NCBI RefSeq assembly: GCF_949987535.1
Contig: NC_080081.1
Span: forward strand, 32,466,428-32,530,427
Length of the DNA stretch: 64,000 bases
DNA from: Balaenoptera acutorostrata
Lineage: Eukaryota; Chordata; Mammalia; Artiodactyla; Balaenopteridae
Direction of reading: 5' to 3'
In this document: in pieces, positions 1 to 11,416 of the stretch
Layout: each line of letters opens with the position of its first letter
Numbering within the stretch: position 1 is the first letter of the stretch
The notes under the pieces: generated by a model
Seen by the model: the letters and a program-made list of their open reading frames with translations, nothing else
Told to the model about the DNA's origin: nothing
The model's database searches: none
Position numbers and translations under genes: made by a program

Positions 1-714
1 TAGATGCATACTCATTTAGAATTTTTTAATACTCTTAGGAAATATGTCCTGTGTCTCATTACTTAGTCATTTTCCTTTCCTTTCATAATGCATTTTGTCT
101 GTATGCTTCTTTTGTCTGAATTTACATACTCCAGCTACTTAGTTATTACTGTCTTTCAGCATTGCGAGGACATTATTCCATTTCACTTTAAATGCAGTCA
201 GAGTCTTTGAAAGATTGCAAGCAGGAGGTTCATATGGTCAAGAGTTCTGAGAAAATGACATGGGCTTCTGTATGGAAAAGGCATTGGAAGGTTGCAAAAA
301 CCTGGAGTTGGGCTATTATAGGGCAGCATGACATGGTGGTGGCTTGGCTTGGAGTCTTAGCACCTGAGATGGAGATAAAGAGAATGTATATGATTCAGAG
401 GGAGAATTAATTGACAGATGTTGGTGATGGATGTCAAGGGTGATGTGAAAGAGAATGTATGAATGATGGAGCTTCAGTTTCTACCTTGAGCAACTCATTC
501 CTTGAAATGATCATTTATCAATTTGAAAGTAGTAGAGGAGTGTTCTCCTTCAGTTCATTTTTGTACGTGTTCCATTTATTTTTCAAAAAAATGTTGAGGG
601 TCTCTGAAGAATAATTTTCATCCTTGCTGCTTTAGAAAGAATAAAAACAAGCCTATTCGTGTATGGGGATGCTATGAAAGAGCTTTCTGTCTAGTCGTAT
701 TTATTAATTCCTTA
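1..714. other. Intron sequence, nothing recognised
   Basis: AT-rich sequence with short chance frames only. I saw no repeat, exon or RNA gene I could name. Confidence 0.5.
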
Positions 715-1668
715 ACTTTTTTTTTGATGACTCAGGGTGTGCCAGGCACAGTGCCAGTTTTTCTGGGCTTGCAGTGGTAAATACGGTGAGTAGAGTGTGT
801 GTCTGTGCTGAGTTTCGTAGTAAATGCAGACCAGCACAGAGTCATGTATCAACACAATGTGGGAGGAGCTTTGGTGAGAGAAGTGTTTGGTTCTGTGACA
901 GCACGTGGCAGGGATACCCACCTAGATATGGTCCAGTAAGTATGGTGAAGATTTTCAAATGAAAATGAAGCTTAGACTAAAAGAGACCTAAAGATGGGTA
1001 GGGGCCCACCAGAGAAAATTTAAGAACTTTGGAGAAAGAACACAGGCGAGGAGGAGATTGTGACAAAGTTGAGGAACTGTTAAAAAAAAAAAAAAAAAAG
1101 AAAATCATTACGATTTGAGAGTAGAGTGCCAAGAGATATAGTACCTGTTTGAGGGAAGGAGGACTCAAATTATGTTAGTGTCTTATAACTTAAAAGTTTG
1201 ATATTTATTGTGAAAACAGCAAGGAGCTTGTGAAGAGGTTTAGGGAAGAAAGTGACATGACCAGCTTTGCATTTTAGTGAACTCTTGAGTATATATAAAA
1301 AGGATTGGGTTGGGAAATAAGGGTGGACCACCAAATAAAGGACTGATGATGATACTCTCTTCAACTGGCTTTAGGCTTGGCTGTGGAGGTGGAGAAAAAT
1401 GGCTAGATTTGGAGGATATTTAGGAGATAAAGTGATAGATTTAGTTATTCAGTGTATGTGATGTTGAAGAAATGAAGGAAGTCAGAAATGGTAGCAAGAT
1501 GGGGCTTGGGTCACTGGGTGGATTGTGCTACTGGGAGGATCAGGTTTGCAAAACATGAGATCTTTTAAACTTTTGAGATTGGAACGTCCTGGGAGAAATC
1601 CAAAGGGATTTTCCAGTGGGTATATTTGGGCCTGTTGCTCAGGAGAGAGTTCTGGGCTAGGAACTTAG

Positions 1669-1683
1669 GAAGTCAGTGATATA

Positions 1684-1684
<1 letters not shown>
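1669..1684. repeat. Target-site duplication, left copy (SINE 1)
   Basis: gaagtcagtgatatat is repeated exactly at 2070-2085 and brackets the SINE with its extra tail blocks. Confidence 0.85.
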
Positions 1685-1717
<33 letters not shown>

Positions 1718-2069
1718 TTTTTTTGGAGAGTGGGTCAAATGGTAGGGGGGTTTATTGTACACTTTTTTTTTTTTTTAAGAGATTGGAGTTTATTTATTTA
1801 TTTATTTTTGTCTGTGTTGGGTCTTCGTTTCTGTGCGAGGGCTTTCTCTAGTTGCGGCAAGCGGGGGTCACTCTTCATCGCGGTGCGCGGGCCTCTCACT
1901 ATCGCGGCCTCTCGTTGCGGAGCACAGGCTCCAGACGCGCAGGCTCAGTAGTTGTGGCTCACGGGTCTAGTTGCTCCGCGGCATGTGGGATCTTCCCAGA
2001 CCAGGGCTCGAACCCGTGTCCCCTGCATTGGCAGGCAGACTCTCAACCACTGCGCCACCAGGGAAGCCT
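1685..2069 (-). mobile_element. CHR-type tRNA-derived SINE with compound tail
   Basis: A cetartiodactyl CHR SINE on the minus strand. The tRNA-like head is at the right: A box complement at 2047-2057 and B box complement GGCTCGAACCC at 2005-2015. The body continues left to the AAATAAATAAA tail (TTTATTT blocks at 1789-1807). Beyond that lie a 12 nt stretch, T14 (1763-1776), a 38 nt unique segment (1725-1762), T24 and (AT)n. The insertion is bounded by the 16 bp duplication gaagtcagtgatatat at 1669-1684 and 2070-2085. It is an RNA polymerase III retroposon that depends on LINE machinery. Confidence 0.9.
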
Positions 2070-2085
2070 GAAGTCAGTGATATAT
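2070..2085. repeat. Target-site duplication, right copy (SINE 1)
   Basis: Exact second copy of the 16-mer at 1669-1684, directly abutting the SINE head. Confidence 0.85.
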
Positions 2086-2460
2086 TGATGGCACTTGAAG
2101 CGGTTGGAGTGAATGAGATCAGCCAAGTAATGTTTATGGAAAGAGAAGAGAAAAGTGGGAGGGTCAGCATGGAGAGAATTGATATAAAACAAGTACAAAG
2201 GGTATAATATAATAATATGATGAAATGCAGTAAGAAGATGGGATTTTAAAGGGAGTAGTTGCTAACTGTTAGGAGAACAGGAAAGTCTTCAAGTGAGATG
2301 ATCATTGAAGAATGATGGCTAATACTGAATAATTGTGAAAGAGAATGATTCAACCAGAAGGAGTTATACAAGCAATCACACAGGGAGAAAAAAAGAGCAT
2401 AACTTTAGAAACCAAAGAGTAATTTAGTTTAGGACAGAACAGAAAGGTCAGTTGGGGCCA

Positions 2461-3540
2461 TTTTGTAAAATATCTAATGCATTATAATGTTAGAGTATAG
2501 TTCAAGGTAGTTGAATGAATTCCATTAGTGTGCCTTGTAAAAATGTCTGTCTCTTATTTATTTTATTAACCATGAGGTCACAGTTAACAGTTTGTAGGTG
2601 TTTTTAATTCTTAATGTATTTCCCCTTGATGTGATTAATTGAAATTCTTTTGAGATGCTTTTTGAAAATCTGTTTCTTTTTTAAAAGAAGTACTCAGGTT
2701 GTATTTAAGGAAATTTATTAACACTGAATTCACTCATCTGATTTCACTCATTATGTTATATAAGTAAGCATGCATTAATTATTAAACTCTAGTGTTTAGA
2801 GGAAAAAAAAGTGGTTGAAATGATGAAAGGTAATTTTAGACATACTATGTTGGCGGGTCTCAAATAGTAACAAAAAACTGAGGGTGAATAAGTGGGATAA
2901 ACTTTTGTCTTTCCAAACTTTCTGTATACATTTTTATTAGGACTTCTGGAGTTACAAGTATACTTTTGAATTACATACTAGATATGTAGGTGATTGGAAT
3001 TTTAGATTTTTGGATGAAAACACTTGTTTTATTAATGGAAGAATCAATATTTTTAATGAGTATACAGTGATAATGTTGCAGTTGAAAATTCAGTTCTTAA
3101 GTGTCAAGATTGCCTTTTACTGAATCAATTGAGCAATTAGCAAATTTTATTGACTGTGTAGAGCTCTCTACCTGAGCCTCTGGAAAAGTAGGACACCTGT
3201 ACTGTGTTCTTAAAAGTTCATCGACTAGTTAAGCAGCAAAAGATTTAAATCAGTTAAATTAGTTTGATGTTCATCCTGGTCCTTTTCCATGGCTTTTTCA
3301 TCCTGAGTTGTTTCTTTTAATTTATCTCTTGGTCGACTAGATTTCATTGTCAAGTAATTTTAAGAAAATATCGTAACATCCTGCATTCCCTAAGATATTT
3401 TATGTTTGAGCACATTAAACAGCTGCTTTTATACCCTAAGGTCACATTGATTTAATAAAAGAATTGGATCATACTTTCCCTCAGAACTTTGTAAAACTTG
3501 AGTGCCGAAGTAGTCCTTTTGCCATAGCATCTGTGTTAAT
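2461..3540. other. AT-rich intron, nothing recognised
   Basis: No open frame of note, no poly-A-bounded insertion and no tandem array were seen. Confidence 0.45.
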
Positions 3541-4330
3541 AACTTGTTTGGCTAGATTCTATTATTGAATAGTTTATTTTATGAAGGACTCATGGATGCT
3601 GTGTTCCCTGACTTCTTGCATGTTTCAATATGTTTCTTTTATATTCAAAGGATATTTTGCTTTGTTGTAAAATTTTGGGGTCCTACTAAGAAATCTGTAG
3701 ACATGGCTTCTTTGTCTTCCAGCATTGAGTGTTCCTCTTATAGAATGGTGAGGCTAGTCTGACCTCCTCACCACGCAATGGGAGTGAATTGCTCTTTTCT
3801 GCCTGAACACCTGCAGAACTTTCTTTCTTTATCTTGAAGTTCAGTGACTCAAGGATATAATTCTTTTGGATCGTTCTGTATCAATTTTTAACTGTTATTG
3901 CAATCTGTTCTTCCTTCGTGTTATGGAAAATTCATACTATCATTACTTGAAATATTTCTCTAGCTAGTTTTTGGGTTATTTTCTACAGAGTCAGCAGTTT
4001 TCAGTTTGTTTTTCATGCTTCTTATCTTTTCTCCATTAAAAAAAATGTATTTGTCTTTCTCCTCTGTATTCTTTGGAATTAAGTCCTTTTTAAAAAAATC
4101 AATAATTCAATTTTTAGCCATATCTTCTCATTTCTAGCCATGTCGCCTCATTCCCTTGCTGTTTTTATTTTATTAGTACTGAATTGATAAATTTTTGATC
4201 TTTTGTTTGTTTTGATGGCTCTGCAACATCTTTTTAATTTCTATTATTTCATCATTTCATCTTTGATCCCCTCTTCACTGATAATCCTTTAAAAAAATCC
4301 TGCTATAATGGGAAGCTTTTTGTTTTTAGG
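3541..4330 (-). mobile_element. Possible decayed L1/HAL1-like remnant
   Basis: The plus strand is T-rich, with phrases such as GTTTTCAGTTTGTTTTTCATG and CTTTTCTCCATT that resemble the antisense of an old L1/HAL1 ORF1 region. No frame survives and no edges or target duplications are visible, so this is a weak call from composition and phrase similarity. Confidence 0.3.
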
Positions 4331-6071
4331 TTGTGTTTTCTTTTGGAATGAGTGCTTTTTCCCTCCTTTCCTTCCTTTCCTCTCTTTCTCTCCCATTCTT
4401 TCCTTTTTCACTTCCTTTATCCTATGATATGTTTACGTATTTCCTGTTTTGCTTCATCTTGTCATGTAAGCAGATAGTCTGTTTGCTGAGATGCAGTGTT
4501 GGTGAATCTCTTTCCTTCTTTCCTTCTGTGGTTGAGACCTATCTATTTTCCGTTGGTTGCTACGTATTGAGAATTAGTTGTCCCTTTCGTTTTGCTCTAA
4601 CTCCAGGTGAGGAGTGGGATGGCCTTATTGTGGGGAATGAAAGAAGGGAAGGGCTTGGCAGTGTGAGCTGTGTCAAAATGTTCTGTGACTTCTCTCCCCA
4701 GATGGCCATGCGTGTACAATGATGCCCTTCAAAGGAGATCTCAGATATAATACTTCCTTACGAAAGCATGCAAACTATTTCTACACCTTTCGGCTAAGGG
4801 GCACGGAGCTAGTCTTTAGGGAGCATGGTGGTGTTTTGTTTCATCTGTGGCTTTCCTCTTTACACGTATGAGCCCTGTTGCCTACATCTTTGTTTATTCA
4901 AGAGCTGAAAATCTCTCCACAGGGTAATTATTTTAAGTATTTAAGATTACTTTGGGCCCTGTAGGAACGTCATCAGCTTTAAATAACAATGTCATCTTAT
5001 ACATTTTCTAGAGCAAAACATCTTCAGAAATACTGAAAGGGCTTTGCATTTCTCCTGTATGTATTGCTGTTACACCATTTCCTGTTGCCAACATAGAAAC
5101 GACTTACTCTAAAGTGCGTATCATTTTAAATTATCAGCTCGTTAGGCATCCTGGCTTTCTGTCATTCTTGGTGTTTCAACTTAAAATGAAGTATTTATAA
5201 AATAGGTACATAAGCTGTATCAAATCATTATGTCTGGCAACTCGTAGAAACAAACTCTTTACTTCAGTGTATTTATCTCAAGGAAAGGGAATGATCCTTT
5301 TCTGGTGCTGACATAAATCCATTCTCACACGGGCAAAACACAATCTCCAGTGTGCTCCTGGTGATTCATTAAGTCTTTGGAGTGCAGAAGGGCAGTGGTG
5401 GGTCACACTAGGGTGAGATTTTAGCCGGGAGTCTGTCACCTCCTATCGATCTACTAGTTATTTGTTTCATTTATGTTGGAAGATGCTCCACTGCAGCTGT
5501 GATTACTGTGAATTCCATATGAGTCATACAAGATGAGAAAATAAACTGAAATGTATACAGTTTACCAAAAAAAAAAAAAAAAAAAAAAGGAAGTCAAGTT
5601 TCATGTGCAGTTTATTATGGTTACGTTTAAATGCAATTGATGTTAAACTCCCTTCTATTGAGATGGCCCGTAAGGAAATTATTTGTCATATGTCATAAAG
5701 ATTGACTATCTGTGACTTGAGGAACCACCATGCTGTTCTAAATGATTATTACTAATCAATCGTATTGATAATATTATTGATTGGATTAATTATAGGGAAT
5801 CAAACTTTGAAGACTATTTTAAAGACTGTCCAAACTTCTTTAAAGGTACATTCACAATGAAACTGTATCAGGATAAAGGGGAAAGTTTCGTTTCTTGTCA
5901 CTGTTTCTTCATCCCGATTACTCAAAACTCAGTGTTCGAACAGTCATAAACTCTCAAGCTATAATTATGTTATCTTTAACAGGTTGCTGTGATTTTACGT
6001 ACTCAGGCATTTAAAATTTTTTTCTCTTCTTTTTCTCAGAGTAAAGATTTCAGAATTTTAAAGTTTTCTTT
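4331..6071. other. Intron with pyrimidine tract and a poly-A run
   Basis: Mostly unassigned sequence. A C/T-rich tract lies at about 4360-4410. An A22 run at 5567-5588 follows an AATAAA-like hexamer about 20 nt upstream, as at the 3' end of a retrocopy, but I could not identify a parent transcript or a target duplication. Confidence 0.4.
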
Positions 6072-6086
6072 GGCATCATAACTTTG
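6072..6086. repeat. L1 target-site duplication, left copy
   Basis: ggcatcataactttg immediately before T24, identical to 13166-13180. The nicked plus strand reads CTTTG/CA, a poor match to the preferred TTTT/AA endonuclease site. Confidence 0.92.
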
Positions 6087-6110
6087 TTTTTTTTTTTTTT
6101 TTTTTTTTTT

Positions 6111-7203
6111 ACAAAAGCAACAATGATTGCAATTACCAAACATGAAACACACTTATACTATGTCATAATATTGACATTCAGTCCAGTAATCCTCCACTGT
6201 AACAGCTCCTTTACTTTGCAGTGAAAATTGATTTGTATATTCTTTTCCTCTGAGTCCTTGTGGGATTTTTTTTTTTTTTAATTCAGACAGAAAGTCACAA
6301 AAATTATACTCATCCTCATCAGTTCACTCAGTCCCATGTAATTAATTTCTTTTTTTTTTCATCTTGATCTTTTGTTAGCACTTTTATGAGTTCATCAGTT
6401 TTTCATTAGAGTTCTGAAAATGCTTATTCATTCAGTTCAGCAGTACAGTCAGTTACCAGAAACCTGTACTTGTCAGAGTCTTTTCCATGAATTTCTTGAA
6501 GATGAAACTCTTTTATAGGAACATATTTGCAAAATCATCAGAGTACACCCAGAACTGTCTGTAAATGACAAAAGACTTAAAAATGACCATGGTTAAAGAT
6601 TTGATGAAAGTTCATAATAATGCAGTTGACAAGAAAATTAGTTATTTCTGAGATATACATTTTAAAGTAATAACTAGGATTATTACTTATAACATTATAC
6701 CAGAACATATAAGATTTTTAGACGTTTCCTGTAATGTCTGAAACATTTATATTAACATATTTCCATACATATTTCCATACAAATACAAATATAAGATTTT
6801 TAGAAATTTCATGTAATGTCTGAAACATTTATATTAACATATTTCCATACATATTTCCATACAAATACAAATATAAGATTTTTAGAAATTTCATGTAATG
6901 TCTGAAACATTTATATTAACATATTTCCATACATATTTCCATACAAATACAAATATAAGATTTTTAGAAATTTCATGTAATGTCTGAAACATTTATATTA
7001 ACATATTTCCATACATATTTCCATACAAATACAAATATAAGATTTTTAGAAATTTCATGTAATGTCTGAAACATTTATATTAACATATTTCCATACATAT
7101 TTCCATACAAATACAAATATAAGATTTTTAGAAATTTCATGTAATGTCTGAAACATTTATATTAACATATTTCCATACAAATAACCCAATGAAAGTTTAG
7201 TAT
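6111..7203 (-). mobile_element. 3' extension of the L1 (probable 3' transduction)
   Basis: This 1.09 kb lies between the A-rich end of the usual L1 3'UTR (about 7204-7225) and the final A tail, inside the target duplication. The second L1 in the window lacks it and ends directly in AATAAA plus a short A tail. The simplest reading is that transcription ran past the source L1 and its downstream flank was copied along. It includes internal A-runs (T runs at about 6268-6280 and 6351-6359 on plus) and an 82 bp tandem array. No canonical AATAAA is visible near its final A tail. It could instead be a fixed long 3'UTR of an L1 subfamily. Confidence 0.7.
6705..7183. repeat. 82 bp tandem array, about 5.8 copies
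   Basis: gtaatgtctgaaacatttat recurs at 6731, 6813, 6895, 6977, 7059 and 7141, an exact 82 bp period. Units two to five read as identical. The first unit differs (TAGACGTTTCCTG against TAGAAATTTCATG) and the last stops early at ATACAAATAACCC. Each full unit also contains a short internal duplication of catatttccata. There are no spacers, so this is a minisatellite and not a CRISPR array. Confidence 0.95.
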
Positions 7204-7413
7204 TAGTTGTTTTGTTTGTTTTTTTATACTGCAGGTTCTTATTAGGCATCAGTTTTATACACATCAGTGTATACATGTCAATCCCAATCGCCCAATTCAG
7301 CACATCACCATCCCCACCTCATCGCAGTTTTCCCCCCTTGGTGTCCATATGTCCATTCTCTACATCTGTGTCTCAACTTCTGCCCTGCAAACTGGCTCAT
7401 CTGTACCATTTTT
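7204..7413 (-). other. Canonical L1 3'UTR
   Basis: This 210 nt follows the ORF2 stop and aligns by eye with the corresponding part of the second L1 (22071-22284). Its 3' end is A-rich (AAAAAAACAAACAAAAC) but lacks AATAAA, which the second copy has at 22084-22089 (complement). Loss of this signal would favour read-through into downstream sequence. Confidence 0.75.
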
Positions 7414-10400
7414 CTACGTTCCACATACATGCATTAACATACGATATTTGTTTTTCTCTTTCTGACTTACTTCACTCTGTATGACAGTCTCTAGATCCAT
7501 CCACGTCTCAACAAATGACTCAATTTCGTTCCTTTTTATGGCTGAATAATATTCCATCGTATATATGTACCACAACTTCTTTATCCATTCGTCTGTTGAT
7601 GGGCATTTAGGTTGCTTCCATGACCTGGCTATTGTAAATAGTGCTGCAATGAACATTCGGGTGCACGTGTCTTTTTGAATTACGGTTTTCTCTGGGTATA
7701 TGCCCAGTAGTGGGATTGCTGGGTCATATGGTAATTCTATTTTTAGTTTTTTAAGGAACCTCCATATTGTTCTCCATAGTGGCTGTATCAATTTACATTC
7801 CCACCAACAGTGCAAGAGGGTTCCCTTTTCTCCACACCCTCTCCAGCATTTGTTGTTTGTAGATTTTCTGATGATGCCCATTCTAACAGGAGTGAGGTGA
7901 TACCTCATTGTAGTTTTGATTTGCATTTCTCTAATAATTAGTGATGTTGAGCATCTTTTCATGTGCTTCGTGGCCGTCTGTATGTCTTCTTTGGAGAAAT
8001 GTCTATTTAGGTCTTCTGCCCATTTTTGGATTGGGGTGTTTGTTTCTTTGATATTGAGCTGAATGAGCTGTTTATATATTTTGGAGATTAATCCTTTGTC
8101 CGTTGATTCATTTGCAAATATTTTCTCCCATTCTGAGGGTTGTCTTTTCGTCTTGTTTATGGTTTCCTTTGCTGTGCAAAAGCTTTGAAGTTTCATTAGG
8201 TCCCACTTGTTTATTTTTGTTTTTATTTCCATTACTCTAGGAGGTGGATCGAAAAAGATCTTGCTGTGATTTATGTCAAAGAGTGTTCTTCCTATGTTTT
8301 CCTCTAAGAGTTTTATAGTGTCCAGTCTTATATTTAGGTCTCTAATCCATTTTGAGTTTATTTTTGTGTATGGTGTTAGGGAGTATTCTAATTTCATTCT
8401 TTTACATGTGGCTGTCCAGTTTTCCCAGCACCACTTATTGAAGAGACTGTCTTTTCTCCATTGTATATCTTTGCCTCCTTTGTCATAGATTAGTTGACCA
8501 TAGGTGCGTGGGTTAATCTCTGGGCTTTCTATCTTGTTCCATTGATCTATGTTTCTGTTTTTGTGCCAGTACCATATTGTCTTGATTACTGTAGCTTTGT
8601 AGTATAGTCTGAAGTCAGGGAGTCTGATTCCTCCAGCTCCATTTTTTTGCCTCAAGACTGCTTTGGCTATTCGGGGTCTTTTGTGTCTCCATACAAATTT
8701 TAAGATGATTTGTTCTAGCTCCGTAAAAAATGCCATTGGTACTTTGATAGGGATTGCATTGAATCTGTAGATTGCTTTGGGTAGTATACTCATTTTCAAA
8801 ATGTTGATTCTTCCAATCCAAGAACATGGTATATCTCTCCATCTGTTGGTATCATCTTTAATTTCTTTCATCAGTGTCTTATAGTTTTCTGCATACAGGT
8901 CTTTTGTCTCCTTAGGTAGGTTTATTCCTAGGTATTTTATTCTTTTTGTTGCAATGGTAAATGGGAGTGTTTCCATAATTTCTCTTTCAGATTTTTCATC
9001 ATTAGTGTATAGGAATGCAAGAGATTTCTGTGCATTAATTTTGTAACCTGCAACTTTACCATATTCATTAATTAGCTCTAGCAGTTTTCTGGTGGCAGTT
9101 TTAGGATTCTCTATGTATAGTATCATGTCATCCGCAAACAGTGACAGTTTTACTTCTTCTTTTCCAATTTGTATTCCTTTTATTTCTTTTTCTTCTCTGA
9201 TTGCCGTGGCTAGGACTTCCAGAACTATGTTGAATAATAGTGGTGAGAGTGGACATCCTTGTCTCGTTCCTGATCTTAGAGGAAATGCTTTCAGTTTTTC
9301 ACCATTGAGAATGATGTTTGCTGTGGGTTTGTCATATATGGCCTTTATTATGTTGAGGTAGGTTCCCTCTATGCCCACTTTCTGGAGAGTTTTTATCATA
9401 AATGGGTGTTGAATTTTGTCAAAAGCTTTTTCTGCATCTATTGAGATGATCATATGGTTTTTATTCTTCAATTTGTTAATATGGTGTATCACATTGATTG
9501 ATTTGCGTATATTGAAGAATCCTTGCATCCCTGGGATAAATCCCACTTGATCATGGTGTATGATCCTTTTAATGTGTTGTTGGATTCTGTTTGCTAGTAT
9601 TTTGTTGAGGATTTTTGCATCTATATTCATCAGTGATATTGGTCTGTAATTTTCTTTTTTTGTAGTGTCTTTGTCTGGTTTTGGTATCAGGGTGATGGTG
9701 GCCTCATAGAATGAGTTTGGGAGAGTTCCTTCCTCTGCAATTTTTTGGAAGAGTTTGAGAAGGATGGGTGTTAGCTCTTCTCTAAATGTTTGATAGAATT
9801 CACCTGTGAAGCCATCTGGTCCTGGACTTTTGTTTGTTGGAAGATTTTTAATCACAGTTTCAATTTCATTACTTGTGATTGGTCTGTTCATATTTTCTAT
9901 TTCTTCCTGATTCAGTCTTGGAAGGTTATACCTTTCTAAGAATTTGTCCATTTCTTCCAGGTTGTCCATTTTATTGGCATAAAGTTGCTTGTAGTAGTCT
10001 CTTAGGATGTTTTGTATTTCTGCGGTGTCTGTTGTAACTTCTCCTTTTTCATTTCTGATTTTATTGATTTGAGTCCTCTCCCTCTTTTTCTTGATGAGTC
10101 TGGCTAATGGCTTATCAATTTTGTTTATCTTCTCAAAGAACCAACTTTTAGTTTTATTGATCTTTGCTATTGTTTTCTTTGTTTCTATTTCATTTATTTC
10201 TGCTCTGATCTTTATGATTTCTTTCCTTCTGCTAACTTTGGGTTTTGTTTGTTCTTCTTTCTCTAGTTTCTTTAGGTGTAAAGTTAGATTGTTTACTTGA
10301 GATTTTTCTTGTTTCTTTAGGTAGGCTTGTATAGCTATAAACTTCCCTCTTAGAACCGCTTTTGCTGCATCCCATAGGTTTTGGGTCGTCGTGTTTTCAT

Positions 10401-11232
10401 TGTCATTTGTCTCTAGGTATTTTTTTATTTCCTGTTTGATTTCTTCAGTGATCTCTTGGTTATTTAGTAACGTATTGTTTAGCCTCCATGTGTTTGTCTT
10501 TTTTACGTTTTTTTCCCTGTAATTCATTTCTAATCTCATAGCGTTGTGGTCAGAAAAGATGCTTGATATGATTTCAATTTTCTTAAATTTACTGAGGCTT
10601 GATTTGTGACCCAAGATGTGATCTATCCTGGAGAATGTTCCGTGTGCACTTGAGAAGAACGTGTAATCTGCCGTTTTTGGATGGAATGTCCTATATATAT
10701 CAATTAAATCTATCTGGTCTATTGTGTCATTTAAAGCTTCTGTTTCCTTATTTATTTTCATTTTGGATGATCTGTCCATTGGTGTAAGTGAGGTGTTAAA
10801 GTCCCCCACTATTATTGTGTTACTGTCGATTTCCTCTTTTAGAGCTGTTAGCAGTTGCCTTATGTATTGAGGTGCTCCTATGTTGGGTGCATATATATTT
10901 ATAATTGTTATATCTTCTTCTTGGATTGATCCCTGGATCATTATGTAGTGTCCTTCCTTGTCTCTTGTAACATTCTTTATTTTAAAGTCTATTTTATCTG
11001 ATATGAGTATAGCTACTCCAGCTTTCTTTTGATTTCCATTTGCATGGAATATCTTTTTCCATCCCCTCACTTTCAGTCTGTATGTGTCCCTAGGTCTGAA
11101 GTGGGTCTCTTGTAGACAGCATATATATGGGTCTTGTTTTTGTATCCATTCAGCCAGTCTATGTCTTTTGGTTGGGGCATTTAATCCATTCACGTTTAAG
11201 GTAATTATCGATATGTATGTTCCTATGACCAT
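7414..11232 (-). CDS. L1 ORF2p, endonuclease/reverse transcriptase, apparently intact
   Basis: A 1272-codon open frame, close to the ~1275 of human L1. ORF2p nicks DNA and reverse-transcribes L1 RNA at the nick. Residues 1-~238 form the APE-like endonuclease, with N13, E42, Y114, D144/N146 (GDFN), D204/H205 (IDH) and S227-D228-H229 (SDH), each one position before its human counterpart. The reverse transcriptase spans about 450-850, with D599 (SIDAEKAFD), the [12 protein letters not shown] block and the catalytic FADD at 699-702. The C-terminal C-X3-C-X7-H-X4-C motif is C1129, C1133, H1141, C1146. No frameshift or stop is visible and all key residues are present. Translation would depend on the bicistronic L1 RNA. 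Activity is inferred from motifs only, and missense damage is possible. Confidence 0.95.
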   Translation of the reverse strand: MVIGTYISIITLNVNGLNAPTKRHRLAEWIQKQDPYICCLQETHFRPRDTYRLKVRGWKKIFHANGNQKKAGVAILISDKIDFKIKNVTRDKEGHYIMIQGSIQEEDITIINIYAPNIGAPQYIRQLLTALKEEIDSNTIIVGDFNTSLTPMDRSSKMKINKETEALNDTIDQIDLIDIYRTFHPKTADYTFFSSAHGTFSRIDHILGHKSSLSKFKKIEIISSIFSDHNAMRLEMNYREKNVKKTNTWRLNNTLLNNQEITEEIKQEIKKYLETNDNENTTTQNLWDAAKAVLRGKFIAIQAYLKKQEKSQVNNLTLHLKKLEKEEQTKPKVSRRKEIIKIRAEINEIETKKTIAKINKTKSWFFEKINKIDKPLARLIKKKRERTQINKIRNEKGEVTTDTAEIQNILRDYYKQLYANKMDNLEEMDKFLERYNLPRLNQEEIENMNRPITSNEIETVIKNLPTNKSPGPDGFTGEFYQTFREELTPILLKLFQKIAEEGTLPNSFYEATITLIPKPDKDTTKKENYRPISLMNIDAKILNKILANRIQQHIKRIIHHDQVGFIPGMQGFFNIRKSINVIHHINKLKNKNHMIISIDAEKAFDKIQHPFMIKTLQKVGIEGTYLNIIKAIYDKPTANIILNGEKLKAFPLRSGTRQGCPLSPLLFNIVLEVLATAIREEKEIKGIQIGKEEVKLSLFADDMILYIENPKTATRKLLELINEYGKVAGYKINAQKSLAFLYTNDEKSEREIMETLPFTIATKRIKYLGINLPKETKDLYAENYKTLMKEIKDDTNRWRDIPCSWIGRINILKMSILPKAIYRFNAIPIKVPMAFFTELEQIILKFVWRHKRPRIAKAVLRQKNGAGGIRLPDFRLYYKATVIKTIWYWHKNRNIDQWNKIESPEINPRTYGQLIYDKGGKDIQWRKDSLFNKWCWENWTATCKRMKLEYSLTPYTKINSKWIRDLNIRLDTIKLLEENIGRTLFDINHSKIFFDPPPRVMEIKTKINKWDLMKLQSFCTAKETINKTKRQPSEWEKIFANESTDKGLISKIYKQLIQLNIKETNTPIQKWAEDLNRHFSKEDIQTATKHMKRCSTSLIIREMQIKTTMRYHLTPVRMGIIRKSTNNKCWRGCGEKGTLLHCWWECKLIQPLWRTIWRFLKKLKIELPYDPAIPLLGIYPEKTVIQKDTCTRMFIAALFTIARSWKQPKCPSTDEWIKKLWYIYTMEYYSAIKRNEIESFVETWMDLETVIQSEVSQKEKNKYRMLMHVCGT

Positions 11233-11290
11233 TTTCTTAATTGTTTTGGGTTTGTTTTTGTAGGTCCTTTTCTTCTCTTGTGTTTCCCAC

Positions 11291-11416
11291 TTAGAGAAGT
11301 TCCTTTAGCATTTGTTGTAGAGCTGGTTTGGTGGTGCTGAATTCTCTTAGCTTTTGCTTGTCTGTAAAGCTTTTGATTTCTCCATCAAATCTAAATGAGA
11401 TCCTTGCTGGGTAGAG
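11291..11416 (-). pseudogene. Orphaned C-terminal part of L1 ORF1
   Basis: Continuation of the ORF1 frame after the TGA. It begins LYPARISFRFDGEIKSF and ends at TAA (11291-11293), matching the C-terminal tail of L1 ORF1p. It has no start of its own, and its preservation shows the stop arose recently or by a single base change. Confidence 0.85.

Larger units (their letters stand above)
715..2460 (-). mobile_element. Old L2 (LINE) remnant, interrupted by a SINE
   Basis: Read on the plus strand, the GTGCCAGGCACAGTGCCAG stretch near 736 is the reverse complement of the L2 3' end. The text from about 1195 (GTGACATGACCAG) to 1660 and again 2086-2450 follows the antisense of the L2 reverse-transcriptase region. 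It is heavily decayed with no open frame. A CHR SINE with its own target duplication splits it at 1685-2069, and an A-run of about 18 lies at 1082-1099. The edges are approximate. Confidence 0.6.

Noticed and set aside
192..410. 72-codon frame near the left edge
   Set aside because: Ordinary chance length, with no similarity or splice context.
2001..2069. tRNA gene on the minus strand
   Set aside because: A and B boxes are present, but this is the tRNA-derived head of a CHR SINE and has no complete cloverleaf or mature 3' end.
4333..4722. 129-codon plus-strand frame, Ser/Phe/Leu-rich
   Set aside because: It arises from a pyrimidine-rich tract and has no splice-site or domain support.
6705..7183. 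CRISPR-like array
   Set aside because: The units are contiguous with no unique spacers, the DNA is mammalian, and the array lies in a retrotransposed segment.
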